Positions 21,901 through 33,800 of a stretch of DNA of 34,285 nucleotides are shown piece after piece (the first letter of the stretch is position 1; each line of letters starts with the position of its first letter). The translations under genes and the position numbers were made by a program. The notes beneath the pieces are model-generated. The model worked only from the letters and a program-made list of their open reading frames with translations, ran no database searches and was not told where the DNA came from. The stretch covers positions 1 through 34,285 of the forward strand of contig MVAQ01000231.1 in assembly GCA_014825775.1 (NCBI GenBank), in the 5' to 3' direction. Source of the DNA: Krasilnikovozyma curviuscula (taxonomy: Eukaryota > Basidiomycota > Tremellomycetes > Cystofilobasidiales > Mrakiaceae).

Positions 21901-22452
21901 CATGTTTCTCCATCACTAGCAGCGATCCACAGAGAATCAGCGAGAGTTTGGATAGCCGTTCCAGGTGAGCCGTCGCCACCGAAACTGACTAGACCAGAAG
22001 ATGCCTCAGAAACGGTTGAGAGGTAGTAAGGTGGGGAGCCAGAATATGTGTTTCCTTCTGGTGGTGAGGATAGTGAGAACGATTCATTGAGAGGGATGAA
22101 TATCGAGGTCGACAGTGTCAGTGCTGAAGAGTAGCTGTAACTGTTCGTTGGATCTGATTTCCCAGAGCTAATTAGAAGGCCAGTTGAAGGATCTGAGACC
22201 AGGTTGACTGAATGACCCCATCTAAAGAGATAGAATAGCATCAGTAGCGGTAAAAGGTGCAACTTAAATTCAGTGACGAGCTCAAAGTCATTCCCGTCAC
22301 CAAAATTTGGAACCAGTAGCTTAGAATGCCTAGAGGTTTTTGGCTCACCTAGCATCCAAAGCTTGTGCAGAGTTAGTAGCTAAGGTTAGCAAAGCCAGTC
22401 CGTTGGCTAACAGGACTGGGGTGTTCGATAAAATCCTTCTCCGCTTCAACAT
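18959..22452 (-). CDS. Kelch-repeat type I membrane protein with long cytoplasmic tail
   Basis: Five exons, 22452-22349, 22221-21785, 21715-21311, 21245-19323 and 19257-18959, give 1055 residues. The N-terminus is a signal peptide: basic MLKRRR, then a hydrophobic core ending SAQALDA. The outer part, to about residue 355, shows kelch blades with glycine-glycine pairs (TVFIVGGEKADG, LLLLGGYSPSS, KIFINGGAGMSD, VMFFGGYSTSA). A Ser/Thr-rich stalk follows, probably O-glycosylated. One membrane helix at about 508-530 (STTLVLLGLIAGGAGYYFL) is closed by the basic stop QRRKK. The roughly 520-residue tail is Gly/Ser/Pro-rich, with two copies of a 20-residue motif. Fungal kelch membrane proteins of this shape are usually uncharacterised; a cell-surface or cell-wall sensing role is only a guess. 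Confidence 0.85.
19699..19758 (-). repeat. Copy 2 of a 20-residue motif in the kelch protein tail
   Basis: It encodes a 20-residue unit reading RRPSDTSTGEIHTATREV after two acidic residues. It differs from copy 1 (19834-19893) at only a few positions. The RRPS core matches the basophilic consensus of protein kinase A. Confidence 0.8.
19834..19893 (-). repeat. Copy 1 of a 20-residue motif in the kelch protein tail
   Basis: It encodes two Asp residues and then RRPSDTSTAELHTATRQV, 75 bases before copy 2 in the reading direction. Both copies share RRPSDTST and HTATR, and have drifted at synonymous positions, so the duplication is old or under selection at the protein level. Confidence 0.8.
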
Positions 22453-23833
22453 CTACTCTGGATTCCAGCCACAGGCAGGTAGAAGTTGGGAAAGGGGGCT
22501 AGGTTTTCCCCAATTAAGAAGATGAAGTGTAAAAGAGAGTGTTTAGAAGGGTATAGGGTGACCGGGAAGAGGTCTCTGCCCTCTTTAATTGATGCAAGGT
22601 TTGGAAGAGAAGAGGCAGTAATGTTGGTTGAGATATCTCAGGACCCGGAAAATAAAGCGCGCCACTGTGAACCGCAATTCTGGTGACGGCTGCCCAAGGA
22701 AAAGTGTAAACAAACTGGAACAGCAATATGAACTCTAGATAGGAGCTGGAGACTGCGGAGGTCCAGTCGATGCTGAAGACCAGTTGAGACGACTTTCTAT
22801 CCGTGTTTCGGACGATCGATGGGTGATGTTCCATCATACTCTGACATAGAGAAAGGGGGCTATACTCAGACAGATGACGCGATTGATATTCTCTTGAGGT
22901 TTCTATGCTAGGGTCTAAGAGGCGTGACGCTCAAATCAGTGTCTTGAGAGGCCAGTTTGTTTACATGGTAAGGACAGTGTTCAATTAACGACATTAAATC
23001 TGAAGGAGGAAATTGCAATGCAATATTTGAGTTACGGCGCGCAGGATCTACTACTTTGGGGCAAAACGCGAGAAAATGGTGTAGAGGTAAGATCTGGGAA
23101 GCGTAGAAGGCAGTCGCAACCACGGAGGTACAGAACTCGCGCCGAGATTGGGACAGAGCTCAATTAGAACGACCGCTCATGTTGGGTCATTGCAAGGTGT
23201 CAGAACCAGTGAGGCTTTGAGAAATTTGGCCAACTAACGAGGATTCAGCAGAGAAGACGGGTAAAGGGTAATTGGGGGTACTACCACTCAAGAAGGCAGA
23301 TCTCGCGGGGAGTCGCAACCCAGAGAAGTCTACACTCTGCTTTTCTAAACCAGTCACAATAGAACATATACAGCACTTATTGGTACTGTGAACTTCCATA
23401 GGTTTCCCTTTTCCATCACTGCAGAGATGGCCTTCGGCGGTCTCATGAATGATTCTTCACCTGTTAGCCTGATGGCTCTGTTGACAGTGTGTGTTGATAA
23501 GCTGACCATCTAACTTACAGCTGCGTTCAATGTATGACATCACGTACCGCAATTCTCTAGTCACTCAGAGTTGTCAGACGGGGTTCAACAGTGCGCGTTT
23601 TTGTGTCTTCACCGCTGCCCGTCATTGTGCGGTGATCGCTTTGTGGCCGCCAATTCCTTCGACGAGCGCCACTATGAACATAAAAAGTCATCTAACCGAA
23701 TTTAATATCACTTCAATCTATCAACACCCTTTTCTTGAGCGTCGAGGTATGGTTTCTGCTCTTTCTTCTGCCCATTACTTCCCTATTGCTTCGCTGAGCT
23801 TGAGTCCCGTTGATATCAGTAATCCAGATATTG
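22453..23833. other. Divergent intergenic region, no gene supported
   Basis: A 1.38 kb gap between the kelch gene and the DUF1772-like gene, which are read away from each other, so both promoters lie here. The open frames inside (up to 151 codons, overlapping the next gene out of frame) have no recognisable motifs or splice continuity. I see no RNA gene or mobile element. Confidence 0.45.
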
Positions 23834-24464
23834 ATGTCTTCATTCCTGCCACCCAACATCTCAGCAGCTCGATCCCTCCTCTTTGTGGGACTTGGTGCTC
23901 AGTCCTACTTCTGGCTCGCCAATGCTGGTCTTGCTGGCTTTGGGATCATGCCCGCTGTCACCAAGGGAAGCCCACTGTTTCATAAGCTCGACGTGAAGCA
24001 GAGGGTCGAACTTTGGCATTTCTTCTTTGAGAAGGCTGCTGTGAGTTCGATGAATAACCGTGGCTTCCTAGCACCCCGAATGTGGCTTCACACATCTAAC
24101 TATCCTGTCGTAGATTCCCATGATTTCAGCAACGGCCATCTCTGGTGTTTCCCTCATCACCTCCTCTATCCTTTCCGCTTCAACCACCCAACTTCGAACT
24201 TTCACTGCTGTTTCTGGACTCCTCTCCTTGCTTTTCTTCCCATGGACTGGCCTCGTCATGCTGCCCAACATCCGAGCGTTGGAAGCTGCACTCGCGTCTG
24301 GAGAACTCGACGCCGATGTCGTCTCTGAAGGAACCTCGAAGGACGTCAGTGAGCGTGTTGAGAGGTGGAAAACGCACCACTATGTTAGAATGTTCACTGG
24401 TGGGCTTGGATTGTTGTCCACTTTGGTTGTTGTCTACTTGAGCGGTGGGGGAGTTGGATTTTAG
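23834..24464 (+). CDS. DUF1772-like four-helix membrane protein
   Basis: Exons 23834-24040 and 24114-24464 give a 185-residue protein. Four hydrophobic segments are visible: SLLFVGLGAQSYFWLANAGL near the N-terminus, MISATAISGVSLITSSIL, FTAVSGLLSLLFFPWTGLVM, and LGLLSTLVVVYLSGG at the C-terminus. A charged loop with an alternating acidic and basic helix lies between helices 3 and 4, and a WHFFFEKAA segment precedes helix 2. Length, helix layout and the conserved-looking PNIRALE after helix 3 resemble the DUF1772 (anthrone oxygenase-like) family, which in fungi includes both secondary-metabolism enzymes and uncharacterised proteins. No biosynthetic cluster surrounds it, so I do not infer an oxygenase role. 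The start is the ATG just before the first helix. Confidence 0.7.
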
Positions 24465-24694
24465 TTCCAGGTCCCTTTGGAGCTCTTTTTACCTTGATAA
24501 TATTGTGTTCTATAGTTCTCTTAACAAATTTAATGAAACAGAGAAAGTTTTGATCAAATGCAAAATATTCTGAAATCAGGGTTAAAATTCACCCTGCTCA
24601 GCGCTGGAAGTACGAGGCGTCTGAGGTTGGTCTGTCTTTCTTCTGCCAAACACCTCTCTTCTTAGACATATCCCAGCTTTAGATTGTTCTCAAG

Positions 24695-27600
24695 ATGGGA
24701 AAGGACAAGCCAGCTTTTGCGATAGAAGTGCCTTCGGAGGATCCAAAGAAGAAGCCTAACAAGGAGGATCCTTTAAAGGATGGCAAAGACGAGGAGATGA
24801 CCAGCGCTGACGATGCGAAGAAGACTGGGAAGGACAAGGAGAAAGCTGAAGACGAGCTGGTAAGTCATTTCTGTTCTGGATAGAATTACGGGTTTGTAAA
24901 TGGGAAGCTCTGCTGGACGTGGAAGGAAGATTGGCGACACTGCACTCGTCGAGCTTCAGGTAGCTAACAGCCGCCTTTCTTTCGTTTGGCCTGACAGTCT
25001 GAAGAAGATCAGACTCTCAAGATTGAGCTCGAAATGCTTGTCGAGAGAATATCTGTAAGTTTTCAGCAGGGTGGCTTTGGGTCGAGTCGATACCTTTCCT
25101 TATTTCGATGCGTTTCTCTCGCCCATTAGGAACCCAACACATCGCTCTATACACCAGCTCTTGAAGCTCTTCGAACGCTAATCATGACTTCTACAAGCTC
25201 CATGACTTCTGTGCCAAAGCCGCTGAAGTTTTTGAGGCCGTTCTACGAAAAGATGGAGGGTATTCTCGCCAGCTGGAGCTTGTCGCTGGAGAAGGAGAGG
25301 GTGAGTTGTCCTGACTACCGCAGTGAGGCACTGTTTTATGAAAATACTGTTACTAATAACGGTATTTATCCGTTGTCCCTTCGATCGACGTCTTTCTGTC
25401 GAATCACAGACGCTCCTTGCATCCATCCTCTCAGTCCTTGCCATGACCTACTCCGATACCGGTCGACGTGACACTTTACACTACCGGCTCTTTTCCAACT
25501 CCAAAGAGAGCCCAGGTGCTTGGGGACACGAATACGTTCGACATCTCGCTTCAGAACTGGGTGAAGAATACCTTTCTTTGTCAGATCCAACATACGCTGC
25601 CACAACTTCCACCATCGAACCCACCACCACAACCACCACTGAAACACCGGCTCTATCAACAGCAACAACGGAAGATGCTGCTGTGCCCAAACCAGCCCGA
25701 GAATCGTACACCAAGGAGCAGCTGATAGCTCAGGCTCTCGAACTAGTTCCATTCTTCTTACAACACAACGCTGAAGCTGATGCCGTAGATCTGTTGTTAG
25801 AGTTAGAGTCGATTGCAAAGTTGGTGGATTTTGTGGATGAGAACACGTACAAGAGAGTTTGTTTGTACATGGTCAGGTACGCATCCTTTCCCTCACGACT
25901 TTGCTCCGATCACTGTGATGCTGATCAATTGCTCATTTGACATATTTGACATTCAGTTGCGTGCCACTGCTTGTTCCACCGGATGATCTTCAGTTCTTGC
26001 AGACAGCCCACGCCATCTACTCGAAACAGCACCGTTACTCAGAGGCTATGTCACTCGCCATCCGATTGAATGACAGGGAGCTGATCAAGAAGGACTTCGA
26101 AGCACCTGCTAATCCGTAAGCAGCCTTCTTCTCCCTCTAGTGTTCAATTAGGATGCTGACAGACGCTTGTGTCTTTGGTTCACCTCCCTCAGAAACATGA
26201 AACGACAACTCGCCTTCCATTTAGCTCGTTCGAATATTCCAGTCGAATGGGTTTTGCCAGCGGATGAAGAGCCTGGTGATGATGATGAGGCTGCTGTATC
26301 ACTGAGAGAAGGCTTGATTGAAATCATCTCCAACACAAAACTGTCAGAGTACTTCAAGAGCTTTGGAAAGGAGCTGGACGTTGTGGAACCAAAGAGTTTG
26401 GAAGACATTTACAAGAGCCACCTCGAAAACACCCGTAAGCTGGTCTTCTATCGTTCTCCATTTTTATTTTTTTCAGCCAACCGCCCTCTGATACGTGACT
26501 TCATTCAGGTTCTACTGCGATAGTCGACTCAGCTAGAGCCAACCTTGCCGGAACTTTTGTCAACGCTTTTGTCAATGCTGGATTCGGTAACGACAAACTC
26601 ATGGTCGAGGCCGAAGAAGGTGCTAGTTGGATCTACAAGAACAAGGATCACGGCATGCTCAGCGCGACAGCGTCACTGGGACTCAGCTTACTTTGGGATA
26701 CCGAGGTAGGCTTGAGTCAGGTTGACAAGTACATGTACTCTTCGGAGGAGAACATTAAGGTTAGATTTAAAAGAACTCCAAGATACATCTCGTACCATCA
26801 TCGTGCTCATCCTGATTGCTGTCCTTTAGGCGGGAGCTATCCTCGCGATCGGAATCCTTCACGCTAACATTCGATCTGAGATCGATGCCGCACTAGCTCT
26901 ACTGTATGAACACTTGGAAAGTAAGAGCGTGCCTTTGAAGGTCAGCGCCATGATTGGGTAAGCTCAACGATATTTGGTCGACGTCCAGGCAATCGTTGTC
27001 AGCGCTGACACTAGCCCTCGCTCTTCAGATTGGGCATCGCTTATGCTGGCTCTCAGAGGGAAGATTTGCTTGAAGCTCTGAGTCCATACTTGAGTGATGA
27101 GAAGCTCTCAATGGAAGTTGCGTCAATGGCTGCTCTCGCCCTTGGTTACATTTACACTGGCTCGGCCAGCGGAGATGTTGCCGAACTCATTCTTGGAGCC
27201 ATGTCTGAGCGACCGGATGAGCAGCTAAGTGAAAAGTGGGGTAAATTCATGGCTCTTGGTCTTGGTCTGCTGTACACCGGTGAGTAGTTCTCTCGAAGCT
27301 CAACGCTGTGTGGCCGTCATTGAAATCCTACTCTCTTCGAAAGGCCGACAAGATGCATGTGATCCAACTCTCCAAGTTCTGGATACCCTTACACACCCCA
27401 TCGCCAAACAAGCCTCCATTTTGCTCACCGTGTGTGCGTACGCTGGCACGGGTAACGTTCTCAAGGTACAAGAGATGTTGCACCACTGTAGCTCAAACCC
27501 AGAGGAGGATGAGGGGAAAGATGTCCAGCATCAAGGTTTGGCTGTAATTGGTATCGCTTTGATTGCTATGGGTGAAGATGTTGGTTCTGAAATGTCACTC

Positions 27601-28588
27601 AGACAGTTCAATCATCTGGTAAATTCTTTTGTTGCTAGCGTCATCTTCACAGCGACTTTGTCTCACTTGCCCTGTAATTCTGTCTTTCAGATGTACTACG
27701 GAACGCCAACCATCAGGAAATGTGTTCCTCTTGCTCTAGGATTGATCAGTGCTTCCAACCCACAACTACCTATCCTCGACACCCTCTCAAAATACTCTCA
27801 CGATAACGATCTTGAAGTCTCTCTCAACGCCATCTTTGCTATGGGTCTTGTTGGTGCTGGTACCAATAATGCTCGACTGGCGCAGATGTTGAGGCAGCTG
27901 GCTGGGTTTTATCAGAAAGATGCTGACTGTCTGTTCATGGTCCGAATAGCACAGGTGAATTCAAATCTCACAGACTGTCCTGATTTTTTTTGGCCTCTAA
28001 TATTTGTGCTCCTGTTTAGGGTCTTGTGCATATGGGTAAAGGAACAATTGGGTTGAACCCCTTCCACTCCGATCGATCACAACTTTCACGAACCGCCGTC
28101 GCCGGTCTGTTAGCGACAATTGTTGCTTTCACGAGCACGAAAGAACGTGAGTAAATTTCAGGTCCTTCAGTGTCAAGTAGGAAAATAGACTAAAGTCTCT
28201 GTACTCTCAGTCATCCTAGAAAAGTCTCACTGGATGGTCTACCTGCTTGTCTCAGCAATGTATCCCCGCTTCTTCATCACACTCGACAATAACTTGCAAC
28301 CATTGCAGGTGACTACACGAGTCGGTTTAGTAAGCACTATCTGCTTTTTTTTGTGGTCAGAAAATGGCGTGGCCTGACCATCTTACTTATTTTCTTCAGG
28401 CTGTAGATGTGGTCGGCCAAGCAGGTAAACCTAGAGGTATCTCTGGGTTCGTTACCCATCAAACACCAGTTAGAATTGGAACGACAGAGAGAGCTGAACT
28501 GGCGACGGAGGAGTACTTTGCGTACAGTCATGTCTTGGAGGGGCTGGTGCTGCTTGCGAAGAATGAAGGCTACGAGAAGGCGGATTGA
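24695..28588 (+). CDS. RPN1: 26S proteasome regulatory subunit Rpn1 (PSMD2)
   Basis: Largest scaffold of the proteasome base; it binds ubiquitin-like shuttle receptors and Ubp6. Fourteen exons: 24695-24859, 24998-25054, 25130-25300, 25410-25876, 25957-26115, 26193-26434, 26509-26759, 26830-26957, 27029-27279, 27344-27618, 27691-27954, 28020-28146, 28211-28329 and 28400-28588; 823 residues. Landmarks are a Lys/Glu-rich N-terminus, [57 protein letters not shown] and the PC repeats ([33 protein letters not shown]). Further on are GLVHMGKGT and [17 protein letters not shown], with [12 protein letters not shown] at the end. It is somewhat shorter than the yeast (993) and human (908) proteins, partly because the charged insert between repeats is short. 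Every intron junction restores family sequence, so the model is solid. Confidence 0.95.
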
Positions 28589-28877
28589 ATCCTGTAATAG
28601 TTTGGCTATAAAAATCTTTCCGTTGTGATGCCCACTTGACTACGAAGCTATCTGCAGCGTTTGCATCCTGACGACTTGTGCGACTACCTGCAGGCTCAAC
28701 GAGGGATATGGAAAATGCTATAATTGAAAATGATGACGGCTACAGAAGATTTTAGTTTTAGAACGGTGATACAACGTCAATGCGATGCAAGGGTATAGTT
28801 GTGAAGTGATACAATGTGTAAGGCTCAGAGGAGCATGGAGAGGTGGCGCCTTAGGGAGAAGAGGCTTGGGTATCGTG

Positions 28878-29407
28878 CTACTCTACTTGACGGTCGATGA
28901 ACTCCCTGATAATAGCAACGATGTCTGCTCTAATCTGAGGGGGGAATGAGGCTGAAAAGGCAGAGATAGAGTCACTTCTTCGTTCCTTGGAAACCAAATG
29001 ATTTCCAGCTTACCTTTCGCATTATTCGACACCACAGGCAAGAGGGTTGTCAAGGTGAGAGGATTGAGCATTCTAGCACTCTCTGTAGGACAGAATAGTG
29101 GAAGGAAGCAAGGGAATACTGTGAGCGACCCAAATGAGGGGGGAGAAAGCAGGCAAGCGGCGGTAAAGCCTACTGACCTTTTGCAAAGTTCTTTAGTCCA
29201 TCCTCCCAACCAGTCTCTTCACTAACAAGTCTTTCCTTCACTATTCTCATAATCCTGGAGATACCAGCGATGAAGGGCAAAAAGTCAGAACCGCAAGTTC
29301 CCACAACGAAAGGAAAGGGGAAAAACGACACACCTGTCCCATTCACCAGATTCTACCAGCCTTTTTCTCAACACGTTTTCTATCTCGACATCCCCTGGGG
29401 ATGCCAT
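28878..29407 (-). CDS. SUS1: Sus1/ENY2, SAGA deubiquitinase and TREX-2 subunit
   Basis: Small helical protein shared by the SAGA deubiquitinating module and the TREX-2 mRNA-export complex, linking transcription to the nuclear pore. Four exons, 29407-29334, 29254-29178, 29082-29014 and 28951-28878, give 97 residues (yeast Sus1 96, human ENY2 101). Family pattern: LRKRLVESGEWDRIMRIVKERL (helices 1 and 2), then GWEDGLKNFAKE (family: GWxDxLxxxxKE), LTLTTLLPVVSNNAKASFP, and the final helix VKxELLxxIRxF-like IRADIVAIIREFIDRQ. The frame is too fragmented to show as one open frame; the longest exon is 77 bases. Splice sites are regular except the first donor, GTGTGT. The start is an ATG in good context. 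Confidence 0.88.
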
Positions 29408-30139
29408 GTTCAATCTGCTAGAATATCTGAAGCAGAATACCAGGTTTTGAGCGGTCGGGCGATGGTCTTATTGCCGGCTGTAGTAGGACTCATCCACGAC
29501 AGCCGCAAAGTTCTGATTTTGGTCATTTTTCCTGTTGAGTTGACTGAACTGGATGAAGTTCAGTAATTTGTTTCCTTGTTCCGAAGAGAAAGGCGAAACT
29601 GAGTAAGCTTTCAAGGGAGCGCATCATCAGCTTCCATTGGATTAGGTACAAAGCAGAACTTACAGGAACACCTCTGTTACTAACCCAGGACAGTTCTCAT
29701 TATTCATCAGTTTTTCTTCAGACTGCTTCAGACTGAAAAGAGAGTTCAGTGACGGAATTGATGCCCATTTGGGCTGGAGGCTCTTCCGTCCCGAATCATA
29801 GTTACTTTGTCCAGTGCATTAATGCACTTCGAGCCTAAACTTAACAACAGAGTGTATACTAATCTCCGTCTACTGTCTCTAAATGCCAGATGATATCTTT
29901 TTGTAGGTCTGCGCGAGTTTCACATGTGATGGCGAAAGTAAACACGCAAACTATGGGAGGCCACAACTGGACGAAACCAAGCCTCGAACTCTGGATGGGG
30001 ATCAAAAGAAAGATATCGAAGAGATTCTCATCTCAGAGTAGTGGTTAAACAAAAAGTTAAGGTGTAATGTAGGTTGATGTCGCGCATATTTTAAGCCAAA
30101 ACTAATCGTTTAAATGTTCAGGCGAAAGAAAAAAAAATC
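29408..30139. other. SUS1 upstream region, no gene seen
   Basis: A 732-base stretch between the SUS1 start and the 3' end of the tRNA gene. The end near 29408 must hold the SUS1 promoter. The rest is unremarkable, with stop codons in all frames and no repeats that I can see. A nine-T Pol III terminator sits at its right end. Confidence 0.4.
30129..30137 (-). terminator. RNA polymerase III terminator
   Basis: A run of nine T on the minus strand starts three bases after the tRNA discriminator base, as expected for a Pol III gene. Confidence 0.85.
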
Positions 30140-30224
30140 GGACCCGGATGGGAATCGAACCCATGGCCTCTTCCAAACGATATTACTACCCTAAGAAAGA
30201 ATCATACCTCTAGACCACCGCGTC
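30140..30224 (-). tRNA. trnP(agg): tRNA-Pro (AGG) with 13-base intron
   Basis: The minus strand folds as a tRNA. The acceptor GACGCGG (30224-30218) pairs with CCGGGTC (30147-30141), with one G-G mismatch at pair 4:69. The A box is TGGTCTAGAGG. The anticodon stem CTTTC/GGAAG encloses loop TTAGGG...T with anticodon AGG. A 13-base intron (30188-30176) follows position 37, the standard nuclear site. The five-base variable loop is AGGCC, the T arm is ATGGG/CCCAT with loop TTCGATT, and the discriminator is C, as in yeast tRNA-Pro. A T run follows. AGG is read as IGG after editing and decodes CCU/CCC proline codons. Confidence 0.92.
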
Positions 30225-30814
30225 TTACGCTACTACACCACTGTGTGGTTGTTGTGATCTTCATTACCAGTCCAAATTTAGTTACAATGTTCTGATTTAC
30301 ATGGTGCCGGAATTGTGAACAATCCACCCTCTTACGGTCTTGGTTGATTCTAACGTATATTTCATCATTCTCTACTGTTAAGTTTTGGCTGAGAGACTTC
30401 TTTAAACCGTCAATCTTCATGCTTTTCTGCTTGTGAATCAAAACAATGTGGGTCAAAGTGAAAGTGAAGATGCCCTGTTGAGCGTCGCATACAACTTTGT
30501 AAACCTTTGAGATCGGATCAGAACAGTCAGTTAACCCAAGCAGAGTAGCTTTAACAGTGAAAAGGGAACGTGATATCAACTTGAGACAATGCCTGTCAGT
30601 CCTCCGCTGCGGGCGCGCGACTTGCAAGTCCGCCTCTTTTTAATACTTAAGGCCACCACTCAGGTCCCGCGCACAGCGGAAATATTAGAAAGGAGAGACA
30701 GCGAAGAGTACTGCCCCTTGCTCATGAGTCAGGCAGTCATAAACTTGCTTGTTGCGACAGGCAACACGTCTGACACCAAATTACAATCAATCAAACTGAT
30801 TACATTTTACTGCC
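30225..30814. other. tRNA upstream flank and SYF1 3' flank
   Basis: A 590-base stretch between the tRNA 5' end and the SYF1 stop. A 141-codon minus-strand frame runs into the tRNA sequence itself and begins at a non-ATG codon, so it is not called. I see nothing else. Confidence 0.4.
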
Positions 30815-33800
30815 TTAGAAATCATCCTCGTCCATTTCGATCTCATCGGGGTTAGCTTGTGCAGCCAAATCCATCGCATCACCACCGCCCATCGAGTTGA
30901 TCTCGGTTCCTGTCCTTCCTTTGGCGGCGACGAAGCTGGGTCCGCTGCCGGCGTTCTTGATGGCTTCTTGCCTTTCCATTGCAGCCATGGGATCTTCATC
31001 TTCATCTGCATCTTCTGATTTACCGTTTCCGAGACGTACAGCTGCAGCTTGAGCAGCCAAGAAGGCAGCTTCGGTGTTGAAGCTGGCCTGGACAGATCTC
31101 TTGATTCTGAGCATTTCACGGAAAGTGTCCTCTGATCCAGTTTCAACTGGTGATTAATCGGGAAAAGTCAGCTGCCTGATGACTCGCGTATCAAGCACGA
31201 AAGAGGTGCTTACTTTCGAAGGAGTTCCACTCGCTCCAGAAGTCTGGGTGAGTTCTTGGATCGCAGAACTGACTGGCGTGACCGTAGATGGCTCTGGCCC
31301 GGTCGATTTCTCCAAGTTTTCGTTCAAGGTTAGCGAATCGAAGACACATCTGGGCAGTTTGGGCGTCAGGAAGAACTTCAATGGCGCGTTGGTAGATTGG
31401 TCGAGTAGCTGGCAGACCGAAGTTGGCGGTGGCTTTGGCGATGTAGATCGTGAACATCTGTTTGGAGGGAAAGTCAGAACGAAGGAGTTGAGAGAAAAAG
31501 TAGCTGTGCACACGAACATCGAATTTGTCTTCCGGTTTGACAGCCTGTGTCGCACGATCGTAGATCGCCATAGCTCTCTTCGACAGACCATAGTCTTCTT
31601 CGAGTTGTGCAAACATCAGGAAGATAGGTTTACAAAACTTCTCAGGACACTTCTCGAGAGCCTGCTCAAACAGATCTCTCGTTCTCTCAAGCTTGGAACC
31701 ACCCTGGAGGGAAAAAATCGTCAGCATTCCGAAGACTACCTAGAACACACAGTTATGGGCTTACGAATCTCTTGACGAACTTCGTCAGATAGATGTTCCA
31801 GATTTCAAATGCAACCGGGTACGTGAAGAGGTCTACACCTCTTTCATACACTTTGAAGCTCTCTTCGAAGTACTTGTTTTCTTCTAGGAACGCAGCGTAG
31901 TTGATGATGACTTGAGCGTTGGCTATCTTCAGTTCCATAATCTTGTCGTAAACCTCTTTGGTACTCTCCACCGTACCGATGGATTCTTCCAGGTCGACGT
32001 AAAAAGACCAGAGTTTCATTGACTTGAAGAGTCTTTGCTGAGGAGAGAGATTCTCATCGTAGAAGTTGACCTTGGTATTTTTGGGGACGGTGGTCGCCCG
32101 TTGCATCAGGCGGATTGCTTCATCGTAGTTTCTGTAAAAGAGTCAATAGTCAGCGAGTGCTCTCTTTGAAGAACAGTTACACTGCACTAACTCGTTTCTG
32201 ATTTCCATATCAGCCCATTCACACCACACTTCAGCGAGTTCATTGACAGTCTTGAACGGCACCTTCGTGGCTTTCTCAAAGATTTTCCTGGCGGCTGCAA
32301 GTCCAGATTCTTTGCCGTCCTTCGCTCCACCAGCTTCATAGAATTTGGCGAAATTGACGTAGAGGGGGTAAAGGGGGCCAGTTGCTTTCCTGGGCTGAAT
32401 CGTATCGATCGCTTTGGTGTAGGTTTCGACGACCTGTTCCATGGTTTGTTAGAGATACAACTCGAAGGTGAAGAGGAATAATGACTCACCTTCTCATCAT
32501 TGTCGCCGTACAGAGCAACTCGCTTCTCCCACTCTACGACCTCATTCACGTTCCTTCTCAAGAGTACTTCGTTCACCAAGAATGGACGACGATCCATCAA
32601 TTCTTCAAACTCCTTCATAGAGTCATCTAATTCCTTCTCTTCCTCTTCGGCATCCTCGTTATCAGGGTCAGCAACAGCCTCCATCAAAGTTGATATAAGA
32701 GTTTCAGAGAATTCGGTAAACGCGTCAAAAATCTGGGTGAAGTCACGGATAGTGACCACAGAAGATATTCCAGACTCGAAAGAATATTTGGCCTAGTAGA
32801 AATCATGAATATCAGCTGGCTGTCGTAGGGAATTCTGAAGCTGTTAAAATCAACTCACTCTATCGAATTCACCGCGTCGAACCCAGTAGGTAGCAAGTCC
32901 AGTCCAAAGTCTACCAGCTTGATCCTTGTAGACGCCAAGCCCATCCTGCATCACAATTTTCTCAACGTCCAACTTTTGAGTTGACGCCGGATCCACATCG
33001 GCATCGTACTTTTCAGCTGGCGCCGTCTCTGGCTTCTTCGCCAAACCAACAGGTTTCATGGGACCGTCAAATCTGATGAGTTTGCCTTTAACACTGGCAA
33101 CATCTGCAGCCTCAGAAGTCTTCGCTGCTTCTTCCTGGGCCTTGGCATCCGCTGCAACCTTTCGGCTCTCTTCAGTTTCGTCCCAGTCCATACCGACATC
33201 TTCAGCGTGATTCTCGACTCCTTCTAGCCATTCGACAAAAAGTTGATATGAAGATTTACCATCAGCTGAGGTGTATTTTCCTTCTTGAGCTTGTCGAGCG
33301 AGGGAGAGAAGGAGCTTAGAAGTTTCCAGTGGAAGTGGGAGTGAAGTCGCGAGGTATGCTGGAGTGAGGGATGGGTCAACCTGGAACGAGCAACTAAAGA
33401 TTAGCAGGTATATCTCAGTAGGAAAAGAAGTGATCAGCTGAAGCTCACCTTGAGAAGTCTTCTCCAAACTCGGCGGCCAGCTTCGCCTCGACGCCGTTCT
33501 GCCCAGCAGAGGTACAAACTCCAGACTTTCATGTGCAAACTTGGTGGGAGGGTTCGTAGAGATCTGTCGAATGACTTTCTTCCGTATGCACGAGCAAGAG
33601 GAGCTGGGCAGAGTGGATGAAGTAGGGGGGTCAGGTGCAAGTGCCATGGAACAGGCAACTGAAAATAAGAATGGAATGAAGTTCAGCGTGATTTCTCCGA
33701 GAAGTAAGATGGAACAATCCTTGAACTTACATTTGGGAGCCATGAAAGCATTCTTTCAGTCACAGCGAACATCGCTTTCCATTCCTCGAAACCAACCGAT

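Noticed and set aside
23530..23985. Plus-strand frame of 151 codons before the DUF1772-like gene
   Set aside because: It overlaps the first exon of that gene in another frame and shows no domain pattern.
26706..26720. GT...AG segment of 15 bases within RPN1
   Set aside because: It is far too short for an intron, and the encoded VGLSQ matches the family sequence (GLTQIDKY in human), so it is coding.
29270..29566. Plus-strand frame of 98 codons starting with a Lys-rich stretch
   Set aside because: It lies antisense to exon 1 and intron 1 of SUS1, whose spliced protein matches a known family; the frame is a shadow.
30202..30627. Minus-strand frame of 141 codons
   Set aside because: It begins at a non-ATG codon, ends inside the tRNA gene and has no motif.
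31179..31775. Plus-strand frame of 198 codons
   Set aside because: It is antisense to SYF1 exons G-I; the SYF1 protein is clearly the real product.
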